A stretch of 17,813 nt of DNA, from NCBI GenBank assembly GCA_964400655.1, contig CAYNVN010000141.1:1-17813 (forward strand). Direction: 5' to 3'. Shown one piece after another: positions 1 through 7,988 of this stretch. Under the pieces are notes generated by a model. That model did no database searches, was not told the DNA's origin, and was given only the letters and a program-made list of their open reading frames with translations. Numbering within the stretch: position 1 is the stretch's first letter; the number at the start of each line of letters is the position of its first letter. The position numbers were made by a program, and so were the translations under genes. Source of the stretch: B16-G9 sp964400655 (GTDB lineage: Bacteria; Bacteroidota; Bacteroidia; Bacteroidales; F082).

Positions 1-380
1 GAAATCAGGTTTTCCTCATCATCTACAATGTCGATGTTCCAAACATGAGTGTTTTTACCTTTGTGTAATAAACTGGCAATACCGTACACCCACCCCTTTT
101 TGGCGCTTTTAATATGGTTGGCACTTAATTGCGAACCCCGAACTTCGTATTCATTGAGGTTAACCATAAATGCCGATCCCACACTGCCCAGCGTTTCCGC
201 CAGTGCCATGGAAGCGCCTCCGTGAAGCAACCCTGCCGGTTGAAAAGTGCGTTTATCAACAGGCATTCGGGCTTTTATGTATCCCTGTTTAGCAATAAGA
301 TATTCAATTCCCAAAACCTCCATCATGGTTCCCTTGTTGATGGCATTTAGTTTTTCTATTTCTGTTTTGTTCAGGTTCAT
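1..380 (-). CDS. Hotdog-fold acyl-CoA thioesterase (MenI/PaaI-like), 3' end missing
   Basis: This gene is partial: 126 codons from an ATG at 380 are visible, and the 3' end lies left of the window. It reads as a PaaI/4HBT hotdog thioesterase, which hydrolyses the thioester of a small acyl-CoA in the cytoplasm. The family hallmark is visible around residues 46-62: LLHGGASMALAETLGSVGS, with the catalytic-type Glu in ALAE. The preceding AxMPVDxRTFQPAG stretch also fits. In Bacteroidota, close relatives lie near menaquinone genes and are annotated as 1,4-dihydroxy-2-naphthoyl-CoA hydrolase (MenI). That substrate is an inference, because no men gene is in view. The start lies 6 bases after the stop of the histidine kinase gene, so the two are probably co-transcribed. 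The family assignment is strong and the substrate is uncertain. Confidence 0.85.
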   Translation of the reverse strand, partial: MNLNKTEIEKLNAINKGTMMEVLGIEYLIAKQGYIKARMPVDKRTFQPAGLLHGGASMALAETLGSVGSAFMVNLNEYEVRGSQLSANHIKSAKKGWVYGIASLLHKGKNTHVWNIDIVDDEENLI

Positions 381-386
381 TAAAAT

Positions 387-1547
387 CTATTTTAATAAAG
401 TCAGGCAAACTTTTGTTTTTCCGTTACTATGACTAATTTCCATTTTTCCTTCATGTATTGTCATCACCATATTTACAAAAGTAAGCCCCAGTCCCGTATT
501 GCTGTCGCTGTGATCTTTTGCCAGTCCGAAGGGCTTAACAATCTCTTTTATCAATGCTTCATCCAACGGCTCGCTGCTGTTTTCAATACATATCCATTTG
601 GCATTATCCGAACCACCCGAAGTAATCAGCACAGGGCTGTCGTCCGTCGAGAATTTATGGGCATTTATTAAAAGTTCGGTTAAAGCACTTACAAACCGTT
701 TACGGTTTACAAACACCTCTTTATCATCATCGGATGTAACAATCAGCTCTTGTGAGTCAGGATTTGTATCTTTATATTCTGAAATTGCCTCTTTAATAAT
801 GTCGTTCAACGAACAATAATCTTTTTCTTCCGATTTACCGTTAATTTGCATTTCGGTAATTTCCAGTGCAAGGTTCGAGAGACGGTTCAGTCTGTCGGCC
901 GAAACCTTAAGCATATCAATAAAATCGGTCATTTCGGGGTCTTCAACCGCCTCTTTTAAAAAATAAGCGGAACCCAGTATTCCGTTTAAGGGAGTACGCA
1001 GTTCGTGGCTGATAAGACGCAAAAACGTTGTTTTAGACCGGTCAAAGCCTTTAAGTTTTTCGAGGGCATCGGCAAGTTTACTGTTTGATGCTTCCAGTTC
1101 ACGGGTACGTTCTTTTACTTTTTGATCCAATATTTCATTTATTTTTTTTAATTGCTCGCGCTGATTATGCAATTCAAGGTGTGTATTAACCCGTTGCAAC
1201 AATTCGTGATGGTCGAAAGGCTTGGTTATGTAATCCTGTCCGCCGGATTCAAACCCCTTAATAACATCCTCGCGTGATGCTTTTGCAGTTAAGAAAATAA
1301 CCGGTATATCAGCTGTTTTGCTGTTTTTTCTAAGTTGGCGGCAAACTTCAAAACCGTCCATACCCGGCATCATTATATCCAATAAAATTAAATCGGGGGG
1401 GGTATCTGAAAAAGCAATTTTCAATGCTCTTTCGCCGTTTATGGCTATTTTTCTTTTATATTTTAACAACAGGCCGTTCAACACGTCAATATTCTCGGGT
1501 GTATCATCAACTATTAAAATTGTTTTTTCAAAAAGTACGTTATCCAT
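387..1547 (-). CDS. Response regulator-histidine kinase hybrid (REC-HisKA-HATPase_c)
   Basis: A soluble 386-aa signalling protein with an N-terminal receiver domain and a C-terminal kinase core, and no sensor or membrane segment. Receiver (1-125): acidic pair D14/D15, phospho-acceptor D57 in LLDIMMPGMDG, T87 and K109 in TKPF. A coiled coil follows (130-170), with KVKERTRELEASN linker wording. The H-box has H181 in SHELRTPLNG. The N-box is ELLINAHKFS (E291, N295) and the G2 box is TGLGL (351-355). The usual DxGxGI (G1) box is replaced by IENSSEPLDEA, so ATP binding may be altered. An in-frame ATG 27 codons upstream (1628) falls inside the -7 promoter box at 1626-1633, which favours the start used here. 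The layout suggests an orphan element that receives phosphate on its own receiver domain. Partner and signal cannot be read from the sequence. Confidence 0.9.
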   Translation of the reverse strand: MDNVLFEKTILIVDDTPENIDVLNGLLLKYKRKIAINGERALKIAFSDTPPDLILLDIMMPGMDGFEVCRQLRKNSKTADIPVIFLTAKASREDVIKGFESGGQDYITKPFDHHELLQRVNTHLELHNQREQLKKINEILDQKVKERTRELEASNSKLADALEKLKGFDRSKTTFLRLISHELRTPLNGILGSAYFLKEAVEDPEMTDFIDMLKVSADRLNRLSNLALEITEMQINGKSEEKDYCSLNDIIKEAISEYKDTNPDSQELIVTSDDDKEVFVNRKRFVSALTELLINAHKFSTDDSPVLITSGGSDNAKWICIENSSEPLDEALIKEIVKPFGLAKDHSDSNTGLGLTFVNMVMTIHEGKMEISHSNGKTKVCLTLLK

Positions 1548-1625
1548 AATGTAGTTCTTAAAACATTTAGTGATTAATAAGAAAATTAAACCGCTTGTTT
1601 TTTCCGTCCGGAATAACCAGCCGTA

Positions 1626-1665
1626 CAAATCTAAGAATTTTTACCTTAATTAACCGGTAAATTAA
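1626..1665 (-). promoter_or_regulatory. Promoter of histidine kinase gene with overlapping palindrome
   Basis: On the minus strand TAGATTTG (1633-1626) matches the Bacteroidota -7 box TAnnTTTG and gives a leader of roughly 70 bases before the ATG at 1547. No TTTG is seen at -33. Instead a near-perfect 20-bp palindrome centred on ACCGGT occupies 1646-1665, where the upstream promoter element would lie. This could be an operator, which is inference only. Confidence 0.45.
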
Positions 1666-1703
1666 CGTTTCTAAATATTAATAATCGTCAAATGAATGTG
1701 TTA

Positions 1704-3239
1704 TTAATTTCCCCAGCTTTCGCGGTCGAGGCTCCGGTACTGAATGGCTTCGGCAAGGTGATTGGGCTGAATGCTTTCGGTACCCTCAAGGTCGGCAATG
1801 GTACGCGAAACTTTCAAAATCCTGTCGTAAGCCCTTGCCGAAAGACTTAACCTTTCCATGGCGGTTTTCAGCAGGTTTTTACCGTTTTCATCAAGACGAC
1901 AAAACTTTTCGAGGTCTTTTCTTTCCATTTGCGAATTGCTGTGAATGTTGGTGCCTGCAAATCGTTTTTGCTGAATATTTCTTGCCTTAATAACCCTTTG
2001 GCGAATAATTTTGCTGGATTCGCCTTTAGGCAATTCCGTAAGGTCTTTTACCAAAACGGGAATGACTTCGACATGCAGGTCGATCCGGTCCATCAGCGGG
2101 CCTGAAATACGGTTAAGATATTTTTTTACTGCTCCCGGCGAACAGACACAGGCTTTTTCGGGGTGATTGTAATAACCGCACGGACAGGGATTCATGGCTG
2201 CCACCATCATAAAGGCTGCCGGATATTTAACACTCATTCTTGCCCTCGATATGGTTACAATCCGGTCTTCCATAGGCTGACGCATCACCTCCAGCACCGA
2301 CCGTTTAAATTCGGGAAGTTCATCAAGGAAAAGCACTCCGTTTTGTGCCAGCGAAATTTCGCCGGGTTGCGGGTAGGTTCCTCCGCCAATTAAACCGGCA
2401 TCCGAAATGGTATGATGCGGCGATCTGAACGGGCGTTTTGTAATAAGGGCGGTGTTGTTGGCCATGGCACCCGAAACAGAATGTATTTTGGTGGTTTCGA
2501 GCGCTTCTGTCAATGTCATGGGCGGAAGTATGGAGGGTAATCGTTTGGCGAGCATGGTTTTTCCCGAACCGGGAGGCCCTATCATTATCACATTATGTCC
2601 GCCGGCGGCAGCAATTTCCAACGCCCGTTTTATGTTGTCCTGCCCTTTTACATCCTCAAAGTCGAAAGGATATTCCGATGCACTTTGGTTAAACAGCTCC
2701 TCTTTATCCACCATCACCCTGTGAGGAGTTTTATCGCCGTTAAGCATTTCGGCCACCTCTTTAAGGCTGTTGAAGCCATAAACATCAAGACCTTCCACAA
2801 CGGCCGCTTCGGGGGCATTAACCGCAGGTAACAAAAAACCTTTAAATCCGGCTGCTTTGGCATTTAGTGCCATGGGCAGCGCACCTTTAACAGGGTTCAG
2901 GCTGCCGTCCAGCGATAGTTCACCCATGATAAGGTAATCGCCAAGCAGGTTATTTCCTATTTGGTTTGAAGCGGCCAAAATTCCTATGGCAATGGGTAAG
3001 TCGTAAGCCGATCCCTCTTTTTTTACATCGGCTGGTGCCATGCTGATAACCACCTTGTTGTGAGGATAGGTAAAACCCGAATTCCAGATTGCCGTAAAAA
3101 CCCGCTGATTACTCTCTTTAACGGCGTTATCGGGTAATCCGACAAGGTTAAACCCCGACCCCTTGCCCACACTTACTTCGATGGTGATAAGCATGGAATC
3201 GATTCCCTGAAGGGCACTGCCATAAGTTTTAACGAGCAT
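1704..3239 (-). CDS. comM: ComM/YifB-family Mg-chelatase-like AAA+ ATPase
   Basis: A 511-aa protein of normal length for the YifB/ComM family. In naturally transformable bacteria ComM is a hexameric helicase that promotes branch migration during integration of incoming DNA. Its role in non-competent species is less clear. Domains: an N-terminal Lon-protease-like ChlI domain (about 1-165, with the GELSLDGSLNPVKGALP signature), a Mg-chelatase-type AAA+ core (about 190-400), and a C-terminal chelatase domain (about 410-505). Walker A is GPPGSGKT near residue 221 and Walker B is LFLDELPEF near 303. The cysteine-rich loop NPCPCGYYNHPEKACVC at about 350-366 is typical of the family. The sensor/arginine-finger region reads SGPLMDRIDLHVEV. 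The start at 3239 gives the family's usual N-terminus. A TAttTTTG box lies 27 bases upstream, so the gene is probably expressed on its own. Confidence 0.95.
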   Translation of the reverse strand: MLVKTYGSALQGIDSMLITIEVSVGKGSGFNLVGLPDNAVKESNQRVFTAIWNSGFTYPHNKVVISMAPADVKKEGSAYDLPIAIGILAASNQIGNNLLGDYLIMGELSLDGSLNPVKGALPMALNAKAAGFKGFLLPAVNAPEAAVVEGLDVYGFNSLKEVAEMLNGDKTPHRVMVDKEELFNQSASEYPFDFEDVKGQDNIKRALEIAAAGGHNVIMIGPPGSGKTMLAKRLPSILPPMTLTEALETTKIHSVSGAMANNTALITKRPFRSPHHTISDAGLIGGGTYPQPGEISLAQNGVLFLDELPEFKRSVLEVMRQPMEDRIVTISRARMSVKYPAAFMMVAAMNPCPCGYYNHPEKACVCSPGAVKKYLNRISGPLMDRIDLHVEVIPVLVKDLTELPKGESSKIIRQRVIKARNIQQKRFAGTNIHSNSQMERKDLEKFCRLDENGKNLLKTAMERLSLSARAYDRILKVSRTIADLEGTESIQPNHLAEAIQYRSLDRESWGN

Positions 3240-3265
3240 GATAGAGTGAATGTTCGGTTATCAAA

Positions 3266-3273
3266 CAAAAATA
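3266..3273 (-). promoter_or_regulatory. -7 promoter box of comM (TATTTTTG)
   Basis: The minus strand carries TATTTTTG, an exact TAnnTTTG match 27 bases before the comM ATG. A TTTT lies at about the right distance for the -33 box (3 of 4). This gives a short leader of about 20 bases. Confidence 0.45.
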
Positions 3274-3323
3274 GCAAAAATCAAAATATATTAAAAGGTA
3301 CAGGCTTTTTAAAACAGCAATGC

Positions 3324-5300
3324 TCAATTTACCGTGTCGGCAAGACGGTTTTCGCGTAAGCGCTCACTGTATTGCTGTAAAACGGCTTTTATAATCTGTT
3401 CCAGTTTTTTAACCTTTTCAGGTTGTTTTAAAAGCAAATTGTCAGAATGTTCCAAATCGGTTTCATTATTATAAAGTGCCAGTGTTTTATTTCCGTCAAA
3501 CTCCAACGAATAGGGATATTGCGTTAACTGGTAAATTCCGTTGTAAAACTGGAAAGCAACCTGCGGGGCTGCCGTATCGTAAATGCTTTGTCCAAAAGCT
3601 ACAAATGCGTTGTTGACATTAAGATAATGGAGCAGTGCGGGAAAGATATCGGATTGTTGAATGGTTTGATGCATAACACCTCTGATTGTTGTGTCGCCCG
3701 GAGCATAAAAAATAAGCGGAATGGCATATTTTCCCGTAAGGTTGTTATAAAATGCCATTTTGTTTAACGGAAGTTTCTCCGTATTTTCCTCATAGGTATT
3801 GTTATCGTTGGGAATAACCGATTGTGCGGGGTGGTCGGCACATATAACAAAAAGCGTGTTTTTATACCAGGGCATTTTTGATGCCGTTTCAAAAAACCGC
3901 TTTAACGAATGGTCGGCATAACTGATTACCTTATGGATTTTTAAAGGGCCTTCTTTAAATTTTCCCACATATTTTTCCGGTAATTTGTAAGGATAATGAG
4001 AGCTTAGGGTAAACTCGAAAGCAAAGAAGGGTTGTTTTACGCTATTGAGTTTATTGGCAACATACTGCAAAAAAGGTTCGTCGTAAATGCCCCATGTTCC
4101 GTCGTAATCGTTGTCGTTGTTGTATTCGTAGCGGCCAAAATAGTCGTCAAAACCTGCATGTGAAGCAAACCCGTCAAAATTCATGGTGCCGTTTGTACCT
4201 CCGTGAAAAAATGCCGTATAATAACCTTTTGATTTTAGAATTTCGGGCAGGCTCAGCATTTTATTCGAGCTGTACACCGAAGTTATTAACGCTTCGTTCA
4301 TCAAGGCGGGAATACCCGAAACGATTGCAGGAATGGCATCAATGGAACGCAATCCGTTTGAAAAGGCATTGTCAAAAACCAGAGCTTGCGCGATAAGCGA
4401 ATCAAGAAAAGGGGTATATCCTTTATAATGATTAAAATATCCCACATACTCTTTACTGAAACTTTCCAGCAATAAAACAACAATGTTTTTTTGATTCATC
4501 CTGTTAACATGGCCGTATTTATGCAAAACCGGATAAACGGATTGTGCTTTTTCATCGGTAAAATATTGCCTCGGAGTAATGCCCGTTTGCCCGAAGGTTG
4601 TCATAATGGAAAAAGGGGTATTAAGCACCAGAGGAATATTTTCGGCAGAAGCATGTTTGGAAGCATCAATAATGGTAACGGGTTTTAACTGCAGGCCTCC
4701 CCTGCCCCCAACAATAAAAAGGGCAATCAATAAAAGAAAAGCCGCAAACTGAAACCCGAAAGTTTTTTTATTAATCTTATTAACCGGCGAATACACCTTT
4801 TCAGGCAGCAACCACGCATAAACTTTCCATAATATCATAATGGAGAAAATCCATAACAGAGGAACAAACCAGTAGTTTTTTATAAATCCGGGAAGCAGAA
4901 CTTTTATATCATCGCTTAAAAACAGAAAGTTAAAAATATCGGCCGTTGAGCGTTTTTGCGTAAAATGAAAAAAAACACCGTCCGACAAATCGATTAAAAT
5001 AAGAAGGCTGTTTACCACAACAAACCATCCCCTTAAAAAGTAACCTGTCGGTTTATAATGCAAAGGGTTTTGGTAAGGAAAAATAAAAACGAGAATGATT
5101 GGAATGTTTAAATAGATAATTACGGGTAAATCAAACCTGATACCCGCAACAAACAGTTTCAGCAAATCCACAAAACCGTTACCGGCAAAAATGAAATAGT
5201 TATAAAAATAGAAAAACAAACGCGATAAAAAGAAGAGCAGCAACAGAAAAACCAGAAGCCTGAAAAGCGCTTTAACCCTATGGATATAATTTACCGACAT
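3324..5300 (-). CDS. LTA-synthase-like membrane phosphotransferase/sulfatase-fold protein
   Basis: A 658-aa protein with a hydrophobic N-terminal third (about five membrane segments in residues 10-210) and an extracytoplasmic alkaline-phosphatase/sulfatase-fold domain (about 265-590). This is the LtaS architecture. Likely active-site residues are E279 in LLLESFS, nucleophile S319 in GLRSIDAIPAI (S. aureus LtaS uses Thr), the SSHYPY histidine, and D489/H490 in CADHPAQS. Spacing E-S 40 and S-D 170 resembles LtaS. Gram-negative Bacteroidota are not known for lipoteichoic acid, so the product probably moves a phosphoglycerol- or phosphoethanolamine-like group onto an envelope glycan or lipid (inference). 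Nine bases separate its ATG from the rsmD stop, making it the last gene of a probable four-gene transcript. Confidence 0.88.
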   Translation of the reverse strand: MSVNYIHRVKALFRLLVFLLLLFFLSRLFFYFYNYFIFAGNGFVDLLKLFVAGIRFDLPVIIYLNIPIILVFIFPYQNPLHYKPTGYFLRGWFVVVNSLLILIDLSDGVFFHFTQKRSTADIFNFLFLSDDIKVLLPGFIKNYWFVPLLWIFSIMILWKVYAWLLPEKVYSPVNKINKKTFGFQFAAFLLLIALFIVGGRGGLQLKPVTIIDASKHASAENIPLVLNTPFSIMTTFGQTGITPRQYFTDEKAQSVYPVLHKYGHVNRMNQKNIVVLLLESFSKEYVGYFNHYKGYTPFLDSLIAQALVFDNAFSNGLRSIDAIPAIVSGIPALMNEALITSVYSSNKMLSLPEILKSKGYYTAFFHGGTNGTMNFDGFASHAGFDDYFGRYEYNNDNDYDGTWGIYDEPFLQYVANKLNSVKQPFFAFEFTLSSHYPYKLPEKYVGKFKEGPLKIHKVISYADHSLKRFFETASKMPWYKNTLFVICADHPAQSVIPNDNNTYEENTEKLPLNKMAFYNNLTGKYAIPLIFYAPGDTTIRGVMHQTIQQSDIFPALLHYLNVNNAFVAFGQSIYDTAAPQVAFQFYNGIYQLTQYPYSLEFDGNKTLALYNNETDLEHSDNLLLKQPEKVKKLEQIIKAVLQQYSERLRENRLADTVN

Positions 5301-5309
5301 ATAAATACA

Positions 5310-5840
5310 TTAAGAAAAAAAAGAAAAATTGACTTTGCCGTATTTACGATGTTCGTTAAAATGCGGATGTTCAGAGAAATCGTATTTGCGAGGGTGCTCC
5401 AACACAAAAATACCGTTACCGGTGAGCAAATCATTGTCAAAAATCAAATCGGGCAGCTTGTCAATTCCTTCCATTTCGTAAGGCGGATCGGCAAAAATTA
5501 TGTCAAAATTTATTTTTGCACTTTTTAAAAACCGGAACACATCGGTGCGCATCACCTTTAAATTATCCATTTCAAAAGATGAAGCTGTTTTTTTAATAAA
5601 CGAAACACACTGAAAATTAGAATCAACCGCCAACACCCTGTCGCATCCCCGCGAGATAAATTCGTACGAAACAGCTCCGGTGCCTGCAAAAAGATCAAGC
5701 ACACTTTTTCCCTGCCACTCAACAATATTGTTTAAAATATTGAACAGACTTTCGCGCGCCAGATCGGTGGTAGGCCTTACGGGCAGATTGGCAGGAGGAT
5801 GAATGAACCTCCGTTTATATTCACCCGCTATAATTCGCAT
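5310..5840 (-). CDS. rsmD: 16S rRNA (guanine-966-N2)-methyltransferase RsmD
   Basis: A 176-aa class I SAM-dependent methyltransferase. RsmD methylates N2 of G966 in 16S rRNA during 30S assembly. The N-terminus MRIIAGEYKRR and the RPTTDLARESLFNIL segment (22-36) are family signatures. The SAM-binding motif DLFAGTG is at 49-55, an acidic residue at AVDSN (71-75) fits ribose binding, and catalytic DPPY is at 118-121. The length is close to the usual 180-200 aa. The start overlaps the end of the DUF3822 gene by 13 bases, which implies translational coupling. This DUF3822-rsmD pair is a known arrangement in Bacteroidota. Confidence 0.95.
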   Translation of the reverse strand: MRIIAGEYKRRFIHPPANLPVRPTTDLARESLFNILNNIVEWQGKSVLDLFAGTGAVSYEFISRGCDRVLAVDSNFQCVSFIKKTASSFEMDNLKVMRTDVFRFLKSAKINFDIIFADPPYEMEGIDKLPDLIFDNDLLTGNGIFVLEHPRKYDFSEHPHFNEHRKYGKVNFSFFS

Positions 5841-6700
5841 TGCATGGCATTAAATAAAAGGTAAAACTGATGATGACGCAACTCGTCCAACACATACGAC
5901 AGGTTTACCGCCTGATTTTTTTCAATAAAGCGATATGCACCAGTATATTGATGAATCATTTGAAAAACTTCGTCGCTTTTGTCGATGTTGCCCAGTAAAA
6001 TTAGATGGGTATTTTCGGGGTTGAACCCAAGCTGCTCCATGGTAGCAAGTAAAAAATAGATAAAATCCTCTTTGGTGCGGTAATGGAAAATATTGTGGTA
6101 AAAGAGTTTGTTGTTTTTAAAACTAACCAGATGGTAGCTTCCGTTATTGGCATGTAAAAACAGGGTATCCTCTTCGAGCTTGTTTTTAAAATTCAGCGAC
6201 AAACATTCTATCAAGGATGAAGCAAGGTGAGTAATGTTTGCATTGGGCCAAAAGTCGCGAACCTTTTCAACCACGGGATTGGGAATGTAATATACATTGA
6301 CGGCATCGCTGTTTTTAAGTATATCGTAAACAATCCGGTGATTTTCGTTAAAGGGCTGATTAAACCCGAGAAAGAGACTTTTATGCTTTTCGTCGAAAAG
6401 AGGTGACGGTACAAGGGTTGAGTAACTGTTGTGATAAAGCAGTTTAAATTTCTTAAAAGGATAAGCAAACCATTCGATTCTGTTCAGAATAAGGTCGAAC
6501 TTTCCTGAAATCTCTTTTATATCTTTAATATCACCAAAATGGTAGGCTTCCATCCCGAGATATTTGTTCTTATCAGGATTGTATATGGTAAAATAAAGAC
6601 CATGCAGGCTAAGCTGCATGGTCATATAATACGAGCGTGTATGTGATTCTTTAAAAGACTTATCCCAAAGCGAAATATATGGTTTTATCCTTAAGGACAT
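5828..6700 (-). CDS. DUF3822 family protein (possible actin-like fold)
   Basis: A 290-aa protein of the DUF3822 family, recognised by its position directly before rsmD and by motifs such as LFLHANNGSYHLVSF, NKLFYHNIFHYRTKEDFIYFLL and LILLGNIDKSDEVF. No signal peptide or membrane segment is visible, so it is probably cytoplasmic. The strand pattern of two related halves, with a glycine-bearing turn near residue 200, resembles the actin/Hsp70/PilM superfamily. I recall a structural-genomics model of a Bacteroides member described as actin-like, but cannot verify that here. Nucleotide binding is not evident from the motifs. It starts 16 bases after the pseudopilin-like gene and overlaps rsmD by 13 bases. 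The function is unknown. Confidence 0.8.
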   Translation of the reverse strand: MSLRIKPYISLWDKSFKESHTRSYYMTMQLSLHGLYFTIYNPDKNKYLGMEAYHFGDIKDIKEISGKFDLILNRIEWFAYPFKKFKLLYHNSYSTLVPSPLFDEKHKSLFLGFNQPFNENHRIVYDILKNSDAVNVYYIPNPVVEKVRDFWPNANITHLASSLIECLSLNFKNKLEEDTLFLHANNGSYHLVSFKNNKLFYHNIFHYRTKEDFIYFLLATMEQLGFNPENTHLILLGNIDKSDEVFQMIHQYTGAYRFIEKNQAVNLSYVLDELRHHQFYLLFNAMQCEL

Positions 6701-6716
6701 GGGACCGGTCTTTAAA

Positions 6717-7313
6717 TTACTCCCAGTTACCGTCGGTTGACGGTTCCGTCATCGAACCAACTTTAATACCGGGATAGAGGTCGATATCTTTTTTTCCGGC
6801 GGTTAGATTAATGATGTATTGATTATCCATACCTTTTAAATAAACTTCGTACGGAATCTTGGCTTCAAACACCTGCACCGTAACACCGCCCCTGTCGATG
6901 CTTCCTGCATGTAATTCAATGGTATCACCTCCCGAAAACGGAGCAATCATAAACTCTTTTAAATCGGTAGTGCCTTTATGGTGGAAAAGCGAATCGTAAA
7001 CCTTAACATAGCCTACAGTATCGTTAATGGTTCTTGTAAAGGTGGTATCCGTGGGATCGGGAACCATTTTAACAACAGGAATTTCTGCCGTATCAATAAA
7101 CATTACAAGAGAATCCCATTTGTCGGTATATTTACCGTTTAGCTGTTTGTAAATCAGCTCGGCGCTTCTTAAATCTTTTAACCGCTGAACAACAACCGCT
7201 TCTCTTTTTGACTTTTCCTGGTTAAGCCTAACGGGCTCCATGATAGAATCATATACCAAATAACCAAGAACTACAATAATAATAAACAGAACAAATTGAA
7301 TTACCGCTTTCAT
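6717..7313 (-). CDS. Membrane-anchored pseudopilin-like protein of unknown function
   Basis: A 198-aa protein with one N-terminal membrane helix (about 4-22, VIQFVLFIIIVVLGYLVYDS) followed by a periplasmic-side domain. After the helix comes a charged heptad-like stretch, REAVVVQRLKDLRSAELIYKQ, and then LNGKYTDKWDSL. This layout is seen in type II secretion and type IV pseudopilins, where a hydrophobic helix leads into an amphipathic helix and a Tyr/Gly loop. No prepilin peptidase site (G before F/M with Glu at +5) is visible. The C-terminus PGIKVGSMTEPSTDGNWE looks conserved but I cannot name the family. It is the first gene of the run with DUF3822, rsmD and the LtaS-like gene, behind a TAccTTTG box. 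The pilin relationship is a suggestion. Confidence 0.8.
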   Translation of the reverse strand: MKAVIQFVLFIIIVVLGYLVYDSIMEPVRLNQEKSKREAVVVQRLKDLRSAELIYKQLNGKYTDKWDSLVMFIDTAEIPVVKMVPDPTDTTFTRTINDTVGYVKVYDSLFHHKGTTDLKEFMIAPFSGGDTIELHAGSIDRGGVTVQVFEAKIPYEVYLKGMDNQYIINLTAGKKDIDLYPGIKVGSMTEPSTDGNWE

Positions 7314-7338
7314 AGTTTTAATTAATTATTTTGAGAAG

Positions 7339-7346
7339 CAAAGGTA
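7339..7346 (-). promoter_or_regulatory. -7 promoter box of the pseudopilin-DUF3822-rsmD run (TACCTTTG)
   Basis: An exact TAnnTTTG match on the minus strand, 25 bases before the ATG at 7313. No good TTTG is seen 19-21 bases upstream. It is the only promoter-like box before the closely spaced genes from 7313 down to 3324. Confidence 0.45.
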
Positions 7347-7430
7347 AAACAATTTTGTGTTACTTTTTGCTCAATTCCATTTTTTGAATAAAAAAGTAAT
7401 GTATGCCTTTTGTTCCTCTTTAAACCTGTT

Positions 7431-7880
7431 TTAAGTAACCTCTTTATATTCGGGAATATCCTTTAAAAAAACGATGCTTTGATTTTTAAAATCAATTTCG
7501 CAACAATAGTGTTTCAACCCGTTGCTTACAATAAGATACCGCACCCTCAACAACTGATTGTAAACGGCTATCTGTTCAAAAACTTTTTGCCCGATGGATA
7601 CCGATGCCGATTTAAATTCCATCAGTACAGCGGGAAAACCTTTGTTGTCAAAAGCAACGGCATCAAAGCGGCGTGGTTTTCCGTTTACAACCAATCCCTT
7701 TTCAACGGCAATCAGCGATGCCGGAAATCCTTTTTCACCAACTAAAAACCGCAGAAAGTGCTGACGCACATGTTCTTCGGGAGTAAGTAATACATATTTA
7801 CTCCTGAAAACATCGAAAATTTCTTTTTTTCCGTTGAGCTCACGAATGGTAAAATTATACTCCGGCAGATTAAGTTTCAT
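7431..7880 (-). CDS. Solitary HsdR-N-like PD-(D/E)xK protein
   Basis: A 149-aa protein matching the type I restriction enzyme R-subunit N-terminal (HSDR_N_2) family. It consists only of the nuclease-fold domain, with no helicase or specificity subunit nearby. The motif residues are present in order: E36 in PEEHVRQ, D73 in RRFDAVAF, E88 and K90 in LMEFK, and Q103xxxYN108 on the following helix. The fold and metal site of a PD-(D/E)xK nuclease therefore look intact. Solitary copies are common in Bacteroidota chromosomes near housekeeping genes, which argues against a restriction role; nucleic-acid processing is possible but unproven. The -7 box ends only 8 bases before the ATG, so the mRNA may be nearly leaderless. 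A stand-alone gene with its own promoter. Confidence 0.85.
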   Translation of the reverse strand: MKLNLPEYNFTIRELNGKKEIFDVFRSKYVLLTPEEHVRQHFLRFLVGEKGFPASLIAVEKGLVVNGKPRRFDAVAFDNKGFPAVLMEFKSASVSIGQKVFEQIAVYNQLLRVRYLIVSNGLKHYCCEIDFKNQSIVFLKDIPEYKEVT

Positions 7881-7887
7881 AATAAGG

Positions 7888-7895
7888 CAAAGGTA
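7888..7895 (-). promoter_or_regulatory. -7 promoter box very close to the HsdR-N-like start
   Basis: TACCTTTG on the minus strand is an exact TAnnTTTG match. With the start codon at 7880, transcription would begin at or within a few bases of the ATG. No -33 box is evident, so this is moderate evidence only. Confidence 0.4.
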
Positions 7896-7988
7896 GTAAT
7901 TCCTTATTTGGAAATTTTAAAGTTCAAAGTTTAATGTTTCAAGGTTTGAAAATCTGGCTGCTTGATGCTTGTTACCCTGCCGCACAGC

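Noticed and set aside
4301..4483. 60-codon frame on the minus strand inside the LtaS-like gene, and similar internal frames elsewhere
   Set aside because: Out-of-frame shadow of a gene with strong family evidence.
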